A stretch of DNA of 64,000 nucleotides. It comes from Opitutaceae bacterium UBA2377 (GTDB lineage: Bacteria > Verrucomicrobiota > Verrucomicrobiia > Opitutales > Opitutaceae). The notes beneath the pieces were generated by a model, which saw only the letters and a program-made list of their open reading frames with translations, was not told where the DNA came from and did no database searches. Below are positions 15,589 through 22,857 of this stretch, piece after piece (within the stretch, counting starts at the first letter, position 1; every line of letters starts with the position of its first letter). The stretch covers positions 28,619-92,618 of the forward strand of contig DDSZ01000003.1 in assembly GCA_002344205.1 (NCBI GenBank), given 5' to 3'. A program made the position numbers and the translations under genes.

Positions 15589-18120
15589 CTAGACCTGCAC
15601 TGGCACCGCAATGGCGGTTTGTATCGGGGTGTATACGTCGATATCTGTGCCCAGCGTATCCAGCGACATCAACAAGCTATATCGGATTCGCTTCCCGAAC
15701 CGATTGTGCTGCGGCCGCAGCTTCCACCATCCGTTCACCGGAAATACTGCGATGTGTTCCATATGCGCAAGCTGCGCTGCGGTGCCGCTCCAATAGTCGC
15801 TGTGGATAGATCCGCGGCGGCGAAGCTTATCCCCAACCATCCAACCTTCCGTAGCATCATCCGGCGCTTCATACCCCACCTTTTCTTCCTCGCTGATCGC
15901 GTCGGTCACTCGGGCGATGAAATTCCTCAGCGTCTCGGTAGGCGTCTGGACCTGGAACCTTAGGTTGCACCCGGCATAGCGATATTTGGTGGTTGGCACC
16001 CGTGCTCCGGGGTTTGGCTCGATGAAATACGACAAGGTTACTCGCAGCCGAACTTCGGCGGCTCCATGATCCACGAGAAGCTGCCGTGGCCACGGCAGCC
16101 TGTATAGGGCCATGTCCCGAGTTACCACTCTGGTTTCTTTTTTCTCGAAGGGCTGAAGCGAGTCTTGGGCGACCAGGGTGGCACGATTCCGAACAGATGC
16201 GAGTGCTTGAACTACGTCAGGCACGCCATAGCCGAAGCGAGCCAACGCTTGGGCGACCGTTGCTTTATCAGCCGCGTTAACCCCGTTTCGCATTGCCGGC
16301 GTCCAGTATGCCGCGTGAACCAATAATCCCCGGATCGTTTCCGGCCAGTATTCGGGATACCGAGCGCTGATCGACGCTGCGGCTTGCGCAGCAAGAGCCG
16401 TTGCTGCGCTGGTCGCTCCGAACGTGGTCAGTAGCCGATGCTGAAACTGCGCATTGGTGGAAAGCAGAGACAGGGAGTCGTGAGTCAGGGCAAGGTCCGA
16501 TCCATCGTAGCCGCGGTTTCCTCCCTCGAAGACGACATCCGGTTTCAGTGGCCAGTGGCGGGATTCTTTCCCTAACCAAAGCATGCTTGTCCGGCTCTCC
16601 GGGCTGAGACCGCCTCGTGGAGCAAGCGGGGTCCAGCCTTCCAATAAGTTGCCGTGGTTGTCGCGTAGCGTGTCCTTGTCGGTATAGGCTCCAATCGTGA
16701 GGGCGTTCCACGATTGCGCCGGATCCTCAATGGATCGCAGCTCGTTAAGACTCGGGTATTCGTGGCGGTTTGTGAGGTCCCTAACATTGCCCGCACTAAC
16801 GCAGATGAGCCTCTTGGTTTCTTCCGCTTCAAGGAGGCCGGAAGAGTAACTATCGAGAGCCGACGACCAAGCACTCGGCCGCCCATTTTCATAAAAATCG
16901 GGTGCATCACTGGCCGTAACCGCGAGCGCGAACACCCGTCGCCTATTCGGTGCGTTCGTCTCAGCCGTCGCCATCGCCTGTTGGGTGATGGGACCGTAGT
17001 GTTCGGGCTCATTGTGACCGACACGCGGGAGTATTTTCACCGACTCCAAGTGATGTGTGAGCTGAACGGGCGTATCTCCTGCCAGTAGCGGGGTAAGGTC
17101 GCCGTATGCCGCAAGCCCTGCCATCTGCGTGCCATGACCGAACTGCTCGTGGTCGTCCTTCCCCCACTCGGGCTTGACGGTGTCATGATGATCCGGACGA
17201 AGCAGGTCGCTTAGCAGCGGATGCCCCCGGTTTACGCCTGTGTCCAAGAGGCAAACAGCCGTGTTCTCGTCTGGAGGTGGCTTGAGTCGCTGTTTCAGGG
17301 CCCGCACCAAGGCATGCTGATCTGCGGCTGGTTTTTCGACGAAGTCGGCAGCAGTCAGTGTCGGGTGTCGAAGCTCACTGACGAAGTTAAGCAGTGAAAT
17401 CGACCCAGCGAGCTTCTGCCGCGTCGTTTTGATCAAAAACACCGAGTGTTCGGGAAGCACTAACTTGCCCGGATTAACTGTCATGTCGCTTTGCTGCGCA
17501 GCCGTGAGGACTGCGTTCTCATGCAATTCGCGCTTCGCCGCGTTCGACCCCGCCCTGACCCAGACCTCCCACCAGACCTCGTCATTCAAGCTTGGAAGCG
17601 GATGCTTAGAGGTCCAATAGGCTTCGATCGCTGCAAGCGCGATGGATTCGATATTCCCTATGAGCCGTTTGTTGTCTCTCTTACCGGCTGCTTCGTAGGC
17701 GTTGATACGATTCAGGAAGAACGAGAGCTTCCCGTCGCGAACAAACACGGTAGCGACCTCGAGCGGTAGCGGCGCACCTTCGTACTGCGGGACCATAATG
17801 ATCCGAGTGTTCTTCAATACGATGCCGAGCGTAGGCGAATCAAGGGACTCAAGTTTAAGCGGCCGGCCCGGCACGCCGCGCACCTCGATGTCGATTCCGG
17901 CGGCGTCTTCGTAGGCCGCCAATTCCCCGGTCATACGGATTCGATCCGCCTCGGCCTGAACCACTTGGAGCTCCTGCCGGAGCTTCTGTGCATGAGCTGC
18001 TCTGTTCCGTGGAACCATGTCGAACCGTCCACCACCTCCACCTTTCGCGGTGTATGCCCGCCGACTGCCCCTTCCAGAGAAATCGAGATGGCGAAATGTG
18101 GCCAGGGCTCCGTTCGCCAT
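15589..18120 (-). CDS. ietS: IetS-like subtilisin-family serine protease (S8)
   Basis: An 843-residue protein with a subtilase domain in its middle. The triad is Asp293 (CLLDTGVN), His329 (FGHGTQMAG) and Ser571 (FGATSAATALAA), with oxyanion Asn445 in VSAGN. The first 285 residues are an extra N-terminal region of unknown fold, and about 240 residues follow the protease domain, with beta-rich segments that may bind substrate. No signal peptide is present, so it acts inside the cell. It lies 3 bp downstream of an AAA+ ATPase gene; the pair matches IetAS, described first in plasmid incompatibility and later as an anti-phage system. The trigger and substrate are unknown. Confidence 0.88.
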   Translation of the reverse strand: MANGALATFRHLDFSGRGSRRAYTAKGGGGGRFDMVPRNRAAHAQKLRQELQVVQAEADRIRMTGELAAYEDAAGIDIEVRGVPGRPLKLESLDSPTLGIVLKNTRIIMVPQYEGAPLPLEVATVFVRDGKLSFFLNRINAYEAAGKRDNKRLIGNIESIALAAIEAYWTSKHPLPSLNDEVWWEVWVRAGSNAAKRELHENAVLTAAQQSDMTVNPGKLVLPEHSVFLIKTTRQKLAGSISLLNFVSELRHPTLTAADFVEKPAADQHALVRALKQRLKPPPDENTAVCLLDTGVNRGHPLLSDLLRPDHHDTVKPEWGKDDHEQFGHGTQMAGLAAYGDLTPLLAGDTPVQLTHHLESVKILPRVGHNEPEHYGPITQQAMATAETNAPNRRRVFALAVTASDAPDFYENGRPSAWSSALDSYSSGLLEAEETKRLICVSAGNVRDLTNRHEYPSLNELRSIEDPAQSWNALTIGAYTDKDTLRDNHGNLLEGWTPLAPRGGLSPESRTSMLWLGKESRHWPLKPDVVFEGGNRGYDGSDLALTHDSLSLLSTNAQFQHRLLTTFGATSAATALAAQAAASISARYPEYWPETIRGLLVHAAYWTPAMRNGVNAADKATVAQALARFGYGVPDVVQALASVRNRATLVAQDSLQPFEKKETRVVTRDMALYRLPWPRQLLVDHGAAEVRLRVTLSYFIEPNPGARVPTTKYRYAGCNLRFQVQTPTETLRNFIARVTDAISEEEKVGYEAPDDATEGWMVGDKLRRRGSIHSDYWSGTAAQLAHMEHIAVFPVNGWWKLRPQHNRFGKRIRYSLLMSLDTLGTDIDVYTPIQTAIAVPVQV

Positions 18121-18123
18121 AAC

Positions 18124-19116
18124 TTAACCGTGGCGTTTCTCGAGAAAGAGCCGCCGCTGGCTTATGATGTCGAACAACACGTCGGCGCTGATGACGGACT
18201 TGCTGTGCAGCAGCATATCCTTCACCGCCTCTTCGCAGACGCGGGTGATTTCGGCGAAACTCAGGCCCGTTGATGCTTCAGCTAGTTTCTTGAAATTGAG
18301 TCGCGGGAGCCTGTGGCCAGCCAGCCTTTCGCGGTAGGTTTTCTCAGCAAGAGCGAGAGTGGGCAGGCCCAATTCGATGATGTCGTCGAAGCGCCGGAAC
18401 AACGCTCGGTCCAGAAGGTGACCGTGGTTAGTCGCTGCGACGACTACGCTGTTCCCACGATGATTCTCCACGAAGACCAAGAAGCTGTTTAGCACGCGGC
18501 GCATCTCACCAACGTCGTTTTCTGCGCCGCGAGCGATGCCAATCGAATCGAACTCGTCGAACAAGTAGACAGCGCGAGTTTTCTCTACCGTCTCGAAGAT
18601 CAGACGCAGCTTGGAAGCAGTTTCACCCAAGAACCGGGTCATCAGCGCATCAAGACGCACGATAAAGAGTGGTAGCGCGAGCTCGCCGGCAAGGGCCGCC
18701 GCGGTCATGGTCTTGCCGCAGCCGGGAGGGCCTGTGAGCAAAACAGTCTGCCGTGGACGAAGTCCATGCGACTTCAGTTTATCTAGTTGCCTTTGTTCGG
18801 TGAGGATCCGGCGGATGTGCTCAGCGGCGACTTCGCTCAGAATAAGGTCCCCGAGCTTCGTCGTTGGCTGCTGAATCGCCAGTAAATCGGCGACTTCACC
18901 TTGGGGCTGGGCGATATGCAGCAGGTTTTGTTGAGCAGCTTGCCGAGAATCACGCAGTTTGATTCGTTCAACGATATCCCGCAATTCTTTGGCCAATTCT
19001 ACGTGACCGCTCCGCGCCTCAGCGGCCGCGACCTGTAACGCCACTGCATAAAACTGAGGGTCATCGCCATCAGCATGACTCTTTAGCAGGGCTTTGATCT
19101 GGGCAGCGCTAGCCAT
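18124..19116 (-). CDS. ietA: IetA-like AAA+ ATPase
   Basis: A 330-residue AAA+ ATPase. An N-terminal helical region of about 85 residues leads to the ATPase core with Walker A GPPGCGKT (129-136), Walker B YLFDEFD (Asp187, Glu188), sensor-1 Asn230 (AATN) and an arginine finger in RALFRRFDD (about 237-245). A C-terminal lid follows with LSFAEITRVCEEAV. It is the first gene of a two-gene unit with the subtilisin gene, 3 bp apart. By family knowledge IetA is needed together with IetS for protection and may restrain or deliver substrates to the protease. Both genes are visibly less GC-rich than the flanking metabolic genes, consistent with horizontal gain. Confidence 0.88.
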   Translation of the reverse strand: MASAAQIKALLKSHADGDDPQFYAVALQVAAAEARSGHVELAKELRDIVERIKLRDSRQAAQQNLLHIAQPQGEVADLLAIQQPTTKLGDLILSEVAAEHIRRILTEQRQLDKLKSHGLRPRQTVLLTGPPGCGKTMTAAALAGELALPLFIVRLDALMTRFLGETASKLRLIFETVEKTRAVYLFDEFDSIGIARGAENDVGEMRRVLNSFLVFVENHRGNSVVVAATNHGHLLDRALFRRFDDIIELGLPTLALAEKTYRERLAGHRLPRLNFKKLAEASTGLSFAEITRVCEEAVKDMLLHSKSVISADVLFDIISQRRLFLEKRHG

Positions 19117-19225
19117 TGGAATTATGGATGATCAATTACCCCCTCGAAGCAAGCTCCAGGTCCGGCAATGCAAAAGGAGCAGCCGGACGAGGTCTGGCCT
19201 TGGGTTTTTTTGGGGGTTCCGATGG

Positions 19226-19741
19226 CTAGGCTTTGAGACGGTCCAAGGCCGTTTTGATCGCCTGCAGGTAGTTTGGGTGCCAAAGCTCGTGGTCGGCTTC
19301 CGCGACCTTTGCGAAAGTGGATTGACGGTAGAAATCGCGGACGGCCTCCGCGCGGCGGTGCATCTGGGCGTCTTCCTCGGCACCGACCAAAATGTCGGCC
19401 GGGGTGCTGGCGTTGCCGGCGCGGTAGGAGACCAGCCAGCGCTCGGGTTCGTCTTCGTCCTCAAGGAAGAACGGCGAAATCGAGCCGAGGATCAGGTGCC
19501 GGGCGCGCAAAGCACCGAGGTGCGCGTAGAGCGCACCGAGAGAAAAACCCATGACGACCTTGCCCTCCGTCTGGGCGTCCACCTGCGGAAAGAGCGAGTT
19601 GTCCCCGAAGGGCGGTCGCCGGCCCGGCCATTCCAGCCGGACAAATTCTGTCTCCCAGCCCGCCGCGTGCACGAAATCGACAAACGGTTTGAAGCGGCGC
19701 TCAGCACCCGGCATCGGCGGGACAATGGAGAGGAGGGGCAT
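19226..19741 (-). CDS. Small alpha/beta-hydrolase-like protein
   Basis: A 171-residue protein with a compact alpha/beta-hydrolase layout. The nucleophile elbow is GFSLGA with Ser67, a candidate acid is Asp124 (GAEEDAQ), and the candidate histidine is His151 (EADHELW). It has no signal peptide and is shorter than typical esterases, similar to the minimal hydrolases of the UPF0227/YqiA kind. Function and substrate are unknown. A degenerate piece of a second copy of its C-terminus lies at 21424-21470, so the gene was part of a duplication in this array. Confidence 0.7.
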   Translation of the reverse strand: MPLLSIVPPMPGAERRFKPFVDFVHAAGWETEFVRLEWPGRRPPFGDNSLFPQVDAQTEGKVVMGFSLGALYAHLGALRARHLILGSISPFFLEDEDEPERWLVSYRAGNASTPADILVGAEEDAQMHRRAEAVRDFYRQSTFAKVAEADHELWHPNYLQAIKTALDRLKA

Positions 19742-19887
19742 CGTAATTCAGGGTTCGGAGATTGGAGTTGGGAAAGGGGCGCACGGCGGGCGCGGGATGG
19801 ACGGGGCAGGCTCCTCCAACCGATGGGTTTCTCTGTGTCCGCCCCGTCTCTGCGGTGCAAACAGGACAGTGCAATCGCTTCGACCTC

Positions 19888-20247
19888 TTAGGCGCGCAGA
19901 ATCTTCTCCATCGGCCGGCCCTTGGCCAATTCGTCCACCAACTTGTCGAGGTAGCGGATTTCCCGCATCAGCTTTTCCTCGATCTCCTCGATCCGCACGC
20001 CGCAAATGACGCCGGTGATGAGTTTGCGCTTGGGGTTCAGCTTGGGGGCCTGGGCAAAGAAAGTTTCAAAGTCCGTCCCCAGCTTCAGTTGCTTTTCCAA
20101 GCCCTTCGGCGTGTAGCCCGTCAGCCAGCAGGTGACCGCGTCCACCTCCGCCTTCGTCCGCCCTTTCTTCTCCGCCTTGGCAATGTAGTAGGGATAAACC
20201 TTGGCGACGGACATGGCATAGACGCGGTGCTTGGGGGTCGTGGGCAT
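19888..20247 (-). CDS. DUF2200 domain protein
   Basis: A 119-residue protein that fits DUF2200 closely across its full length: [20 protein letters not shown], then [45 protein letters not shown] and the C-terminal [12 protein letters not shown]. The family is small, cytosolic and uncharacterised, with a distant relationship to proteins often carried on mobile regions. Its ATG lies within the start of the 200-bp repeat copy at 20238-20437, so the repeat supplies its upstream region. Confidence 0.88.
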   Translation of the reverse strand: MPTTPKHRVYAMSVAKVYPYYIAKAEKKGRTKAEVDAVTCWLTGYTPKGLEKQLKLGTDFETFFAQAPKLNPKRKLITGVICGVRIEEIEEKLMREIRYLDKLVDELAKGRPMEKILRA

Positions 20248-20437
20248 GGAGGAAAGACTAGCCCGGATATTTCACGCTTAGAAAGCGGAAATGTCCGTCC
20301 TGCCGGACCGACTTCGTCGGGGCTAACCGCGACAAAGTCGCTTTTGCCGCAGGCAAAACGGATATTTCTCCACCAAAAGAATTCATGCCAGTGAAATATC
20401 CGGGTAGCCACCAAGGCACGGAGGCACAGAGAAAAAT
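20238..20437. repeat. 200-bp direct repeat, copy 1
   Basis: From TCGTGGGCATGG to ACAGAGAAAAAT this sequence is repeated 934 bases to the right (21172-21371) with about ten differences. It spans the first codons of the DUF2200 gene, a 143-bp element with inverted ends, and a CACGGAGGCAC motif. The genes between the two copies are an XRE regulator and its 81-aa partner. Confidence 0.9.
20262..20404. mobile_element. MITE-like element, copy 1 (143 bp, 14-bp terminal inverted repeats)
   Basis: The ends CCCGGATATTTCAC and GTGAAATATCCGGG are perfect inverted repeats, with TAG on both outer sides as a possible 3-bp target duplication. The interior has no reading frame of note but contains further short complementary segments (GACTTCGTCGG with ACAAAGTC). 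Size, ends and non-coding content are those of a miniature inverted-repeat element; no matching transposase is in the window. Confidence 0.65.
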
Positions 20438-20460
20438 GCCGGCGCTCCCGGTCTTCCGCT

Positions 20461-20706
20461 TTACTTCACTTCCTCGCCGATGGCGCTCTGCTTGGACGTC
20501 AGGACAGTTTTCACCAACTCGCCTTCTCCGCACAGAATAAATGTTTCAAAGCGCTTGAACCACGCGCCCACGGGGACGACAGGCTGTCCGTCCATCCAAG
20601 CCGCCATCCGGCCCAAGTCTTCCGGGGTGATACCCCGTTGCTGAATCCGCAACAGGATGTGATCAAACAGCGCCCGGGGCAGACCACTGCGCTTGATCCG
20701 GGGCAT
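20461..20706 (-). CDS. 81-aa partner of the XRE regulator, candidate toxin-antitoxin component
   Basis: An 81-residue protein I cannot place in a named family. It starts MPRIKRSGLPRALFDHILLR, continues with a helix RGITPEDLGRMAAWMD, and has a C-terminal beta-like part FKRFETFILCGEGELVKTVL before an acidic tail. It begins 6 bp after the stop of the XRE-type gene, so the two are translated from one mRNA. Small size, tight linkage to an XRE protein and location between direct repeats fit a toxin-antitoxin-type cassette, but which member would be toxic is not evident. It could also be a simple regulatory partner. Confidence 0.7.
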   Translation of the reverse strand: MPRIKRSGLPRALFDHILLRIQQRGITPEDLGRMAAWMDGQPVVPVGAWFKRFETFILCGEGELVKTVLTSKQSAIGEEVK

Positions 20707-20712
20707 GACGGT

Positions 20713-21054
20713 TCAGCCCTGTCCGTAGAAGCCGGCCGCGAGCCTCTTCTTCAACGCGGCGGCTTTGGCCCGCGATTTGGCGCCGACCAGTTGCCGTGCC
20801 AGCCCCGTCAGCTCGGCCGGGGACTTTTGCCGCACCGTAAGCTTGATTTCCAAGCCGGCGATCTCGGCAGCCCGGGCCAGCGTTCGGATGGTGATGGCGG
20901 TATTCTCTTCATCGAGGAGCCGGCGCACGGCCGAGCGGCTGGTCTGCATCTGCTTGGCAAAACTGGACACATCAATGTCCCCGCTGGCTATGCGCTGTTT
21001 CAGCGCCCCGGTCAGTTCACTCTTCAGGGCAAGCGCGGTGGCGTCAGTGGGCAT
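20713..21054 (-). CDS. XRE-type helix-turn-helix regulator
   Basis: A 113-residue protein with a helix-turn-helix at about residues 28-62: DVSSFAKQMQTSRSAVRRLLDEENTA, then ITIRTLARAAEIAGL. This resembles the small HigA-like/COG5606 antitoxins. The tail (about 85-113) is basic and alanine-rich. I place the start at the MPTDATALA methionine because sequence upstream of it, although open, is unlike any regulator and runs towards repeat copy 2. It is the first gene of a two-gene cassette between 200-bp direct repeats and may autoregulate from the repeat-derived upstream region. Confidence 0.8.
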   Translation of the reverse strand: MPTDATALALKSELTGALKQRIASGDIDVSSFAKQMQTSRSAVRRLLDEENTAITIRTLARAAEIAGLEIKLTVRQKSPAELTGLARQLVGAKSRAKAAALKKRLAAGFYGQG

Positions 21055-21171
21055 GCCCCTAATGGACCATTTTTGGGCCACATAGCAAGGCCGTTCCCAA
21101 ACCTCTGTCCTCTGACGTCTGGCTTCTGACGCCTCTCCTCGATCCTCAGGAATTCGCCTTGGCGACATGGA

Positions 21172-21371
21172 TCGTGGGCATGGAGGAAAGATTAGCCCGG
21201 ATATTTCACGTTTAGAAAACGGAAATGTCCGTCCTGCCGGACCGACCTCGTCGGGGCTAACCGCGACAAAGTCGCTTTTGCCGCAGGCAAAACGGATGTT
21301 TTTCCATCAAAAAGATTCATGCCGGTGAAATATCCGGGTAGCCACCAAGGCACGGAGGCACAGAGAAAAAT
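21172..21371. repeat. 200-bp direct repeat, copy 2
   Basis: Second copy of the repeat at 20238-20437. On its left it keeps a shortened trace of the DUF2200 5' end (CTTGGCGACATGG beside ATCGTGGGCATGG), suggesting an earlier gene start was deleted here. It lies upstream of the XRE gene on the minus strand and so forms the leader of that cassette. Confidence 0.9.
21196..21338. mobile_element. MITE-like element, copy 2 (143 bp)
   Basis: Same length and same perfect 14-bp ends (CCCGGATATTTCAC inverted) as copy 1, with about ten internal differences and again TAG next to both ends. Since the flanks are repeated too, the second copy probably arose by duplication of the whole segment, not by independent transposition. 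Confidence 0.65.
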
Positions 21372-21423
21372 CGAGCCGGGTTAAACGCGGAGACCGCGGA
21401 GCGGGTAAATCGGTAGCTGGATC

Positions 21424-21470
21424 TTGAGGCGGTCCAAAGGCGCCTTGCTTGCCTGCAAGTAGTTCAGGCG
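21424..21470 (-). pseudogene. C-terminal fragment of a second small hydrolase gene
   Basis: Read on the minus strand this encodes LNYLQASKAPLDRLK, which parallels PNYLQAIKTALDRLKA at the end of the hydrolase at 19226. At least ten of the codons specify the same residue. No upstream portion of a hydrolase remains and the original stop is lost. It marks the end of a lost gene copy just beyond repeat copy 2. Confidence 0.65.
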
Positions 21471-21480
21471 TCTGAAACCT

Positions 21481-21522
21481 GCCAGCTCATCGCTTACAGC
21501 TTACCACTTACCGCTATCGTCT
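21481..21522. repeat. Degenerate 7-bp tandem repeat downstream of the rhomboid gene
   Basis: Six consecutive heptamers read GCCAGCT, CATCGCT, TACAGCT, TACCACT, TACCGCT and ATCGTCT on the plus strand, ending 6 bp from the rhomboid stop. A close relative with the same opening unit lies at 22819-22853, also just beyond a stop codon. Confidence 0.65.
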
Positions 21523-21528
21523 TACTTT

Positions 21529-22293
21529 TCAGCTCCGGAAGCTCTGCTCCGCCATCACCGGATCCGCACGGCGTTTCCGCCACAGCAGCATCAGCAGGAA
21601 GCCGATCAGCGCGCCGCCGAGGTGGGCGAAGTGGGCAACGCTCGCGCCGAAGAGGGAAAACCCGGTCACGCCGGCCAGCAGGTCGAGCGCCAGCAGGCCC
21701 GGGATGAAATACTTCGCCGCCACCGGCACGGGCACAAACATCAGCGCGAGCTTCGCATTGGGGTAAAGAAACCCGAAGGCCACCAGCACCCCGTAGATCG
21801 CCCCGGAAGCACCGATCATCGGGCTGGCATACACGCCATAGAGATCGAAGAGCGTCGCCTTCACCGCCGGGTCCGTGGGCAGCACGCCGCGGCCGGTCGC
21901 CAGGAGTTCGCTGATGGCCGCCGGGGCCAGCCCCGCCGCGACCAGCCGCTCGTGGAGGGCGTTGAACTCCTGCCAACTCACGCCCAACTGCACGAGCCCG
22001 GCGCCCACGCCGCAGAGAAAATAGAAAAGCAGGAAACGCGGCGCACCCCACTCCCGCTCCAGGATCCGGCCAAAGGAAACCAGCGCGAACATGTTGAAGA
22101 AAATATGGCCCACGCCGCCGTGCAGGAACATGTGCGTCACCAGTTGCCACGGCGCGAAATGCGGATTCGCCGGATACCAAAGCCCGCCGAGCACGACCAG
22201 TCGCTCGTCCCCGCCGGTCAGGAGCAGACCCGCGACAAACAGGATGATATTCGCGATCAACAAGCCGGCGACCGCCCGCGTCAGGTTATTCAT
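21529..22293 (-). CDS. Rhomboid-family intramembrane serine protease
   Basis: A 254-residue polytopic membrane protein of the rhomboid family, which cleaves substrates inside the membrane. The catalytic dyad is Ser163 in GASGAIYG and His224 in HFAHLGG; the HGGVGHIFFNM segment (58-68) supplies the conserved histidine and asparagine. Six or so membrane segments are seen. Between the second and the catalytic helices there is an extra hydrophilic loop (about 106-148) longer than usual. The start at 22293 puts the first membrane helix near the N-terminus; an earlier in-frame ATG would add a basic leader. Substrate unknown; it stands alone. Confidence 0.9.
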   Translation of the reverse strand: MNNLTRAVAGLLIANIILFVAGLLLTGGDERLVVLGGLWYPANPHFAPWQLVTHMFLHGGVGHIFFNMFALVSFGRILEREWGAPRFLLFYFLCGVGAGLVQLGVSWQEFNALHERLVAAGLAPAAISELLATGRGVLPTDPAVKATLFDLYGVYASPMIGASGAIYGVLVAFGFLYPNAKLALMFVPVPVAAKYFIPGLLALDLLAGVTGFSLFGASVAHFAHLGGALIGFLLMLLWRKRRADPVMAEQSFRS

Positions 22294-22857
22294 GTCGCCA
22301 CCGTTGCGATCCCCCCGCCATTCGCAACCCCGGAGGCCCCGCCTCGGGCAAGGGCGGTTGCCCCATCGCTCCATCAGAACGAAAAAATCAATCCGTGCGA
22401 ATTTGTGTCCATATCAGGCCATTCACGTTGTTCATAGACGTGGTCAGCTCAGCTTTCCGTAGGCCAGCGCGTTTACGCGCGCCACACCCTGCGCCCGCGA
22501 GCGGGCTGCCTACGAACTGAACGGGTTCCTCGCCCGGAATATCCCCATCCGCCATTCGCGAAAATCCGCACTAAGCGGTTAAAATAATCCCATAGCCATG
22601 AAAATGAACAGGCTTGGAAGGCCCCTGAAAAATAGCCGAAAAAAAGCCACGAGCGGATGAGGCCTGAAAGGCGCCTATCCGCCTTCGCCGAGGCTACGGC
22701 GGACACGGTAGGCGCGCGGGAGAGCAGCCTAGGGAAAAGGATACTTTTGCGCCTCTTTGCGGCCATAACTTAATTTGAACAGCTATCTCCGCGGAAAACC
22801 CTCCGATGCCCGACCTCTGCCAGCTTACCGCTTAAAGCTTATCGCTTACCGCTTTCC
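22294..22857. repeat. Intergenic region with several repeat elements
   Basis: I see no supported gene in these 564 bases. They contain AATCCGTGCGAATTTGTGTC (about 22390-22409), a relative of a motif in the 15.2-kb repeat; a hairpin-rich GTAGGC to GCCTAC segment at about 22458-22515; the CCGCCTTCGCCGAGGCTACGG element at about 22678-22698; and the 7-bp tandem repeat at 22819-22853. A short open frame around 22473-22766 lacks family features. Confidence 0.7.
22819..22853. repeat. 7-bp tandem repeat downstream of the VWA-like gene
   Basis: Five consecutive heptamers read GCCAGCT, TACCGCT, TAAAGCT, TATCGCT and TACCGCT on the plus strand, ending 4 bp from the stop of the VWA-like gene. It shares its order and first unit with the array at 21481-21522. 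Confidence 0.7.

Noticed and set aside
15337-15963. Open frame on the plus strand over the repeat region and the end of the protease gene
   Set aside because: It runs antisense to the ietS 3' end and through the inverted repeat, with no family features or plausible start.
20238-21371. Integron-type attC sites in the cassette-like array
   Set aside because: I looked for the paired GTTRRRY and RYYYAAC core sites at the ends of the repeats and did not find them; no integrase gene is present. The array is more likely built by homologous duplication.
22473-22766. 97-codon open frame on the minus strand
   Set aside because: It overlaps repeat elements, has repeat-derived composition and no recognisable domain.
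21481-22853. CRISPR array
   Set aside because: The heptamer repeats have no spacers and the repeat unit is far too short.
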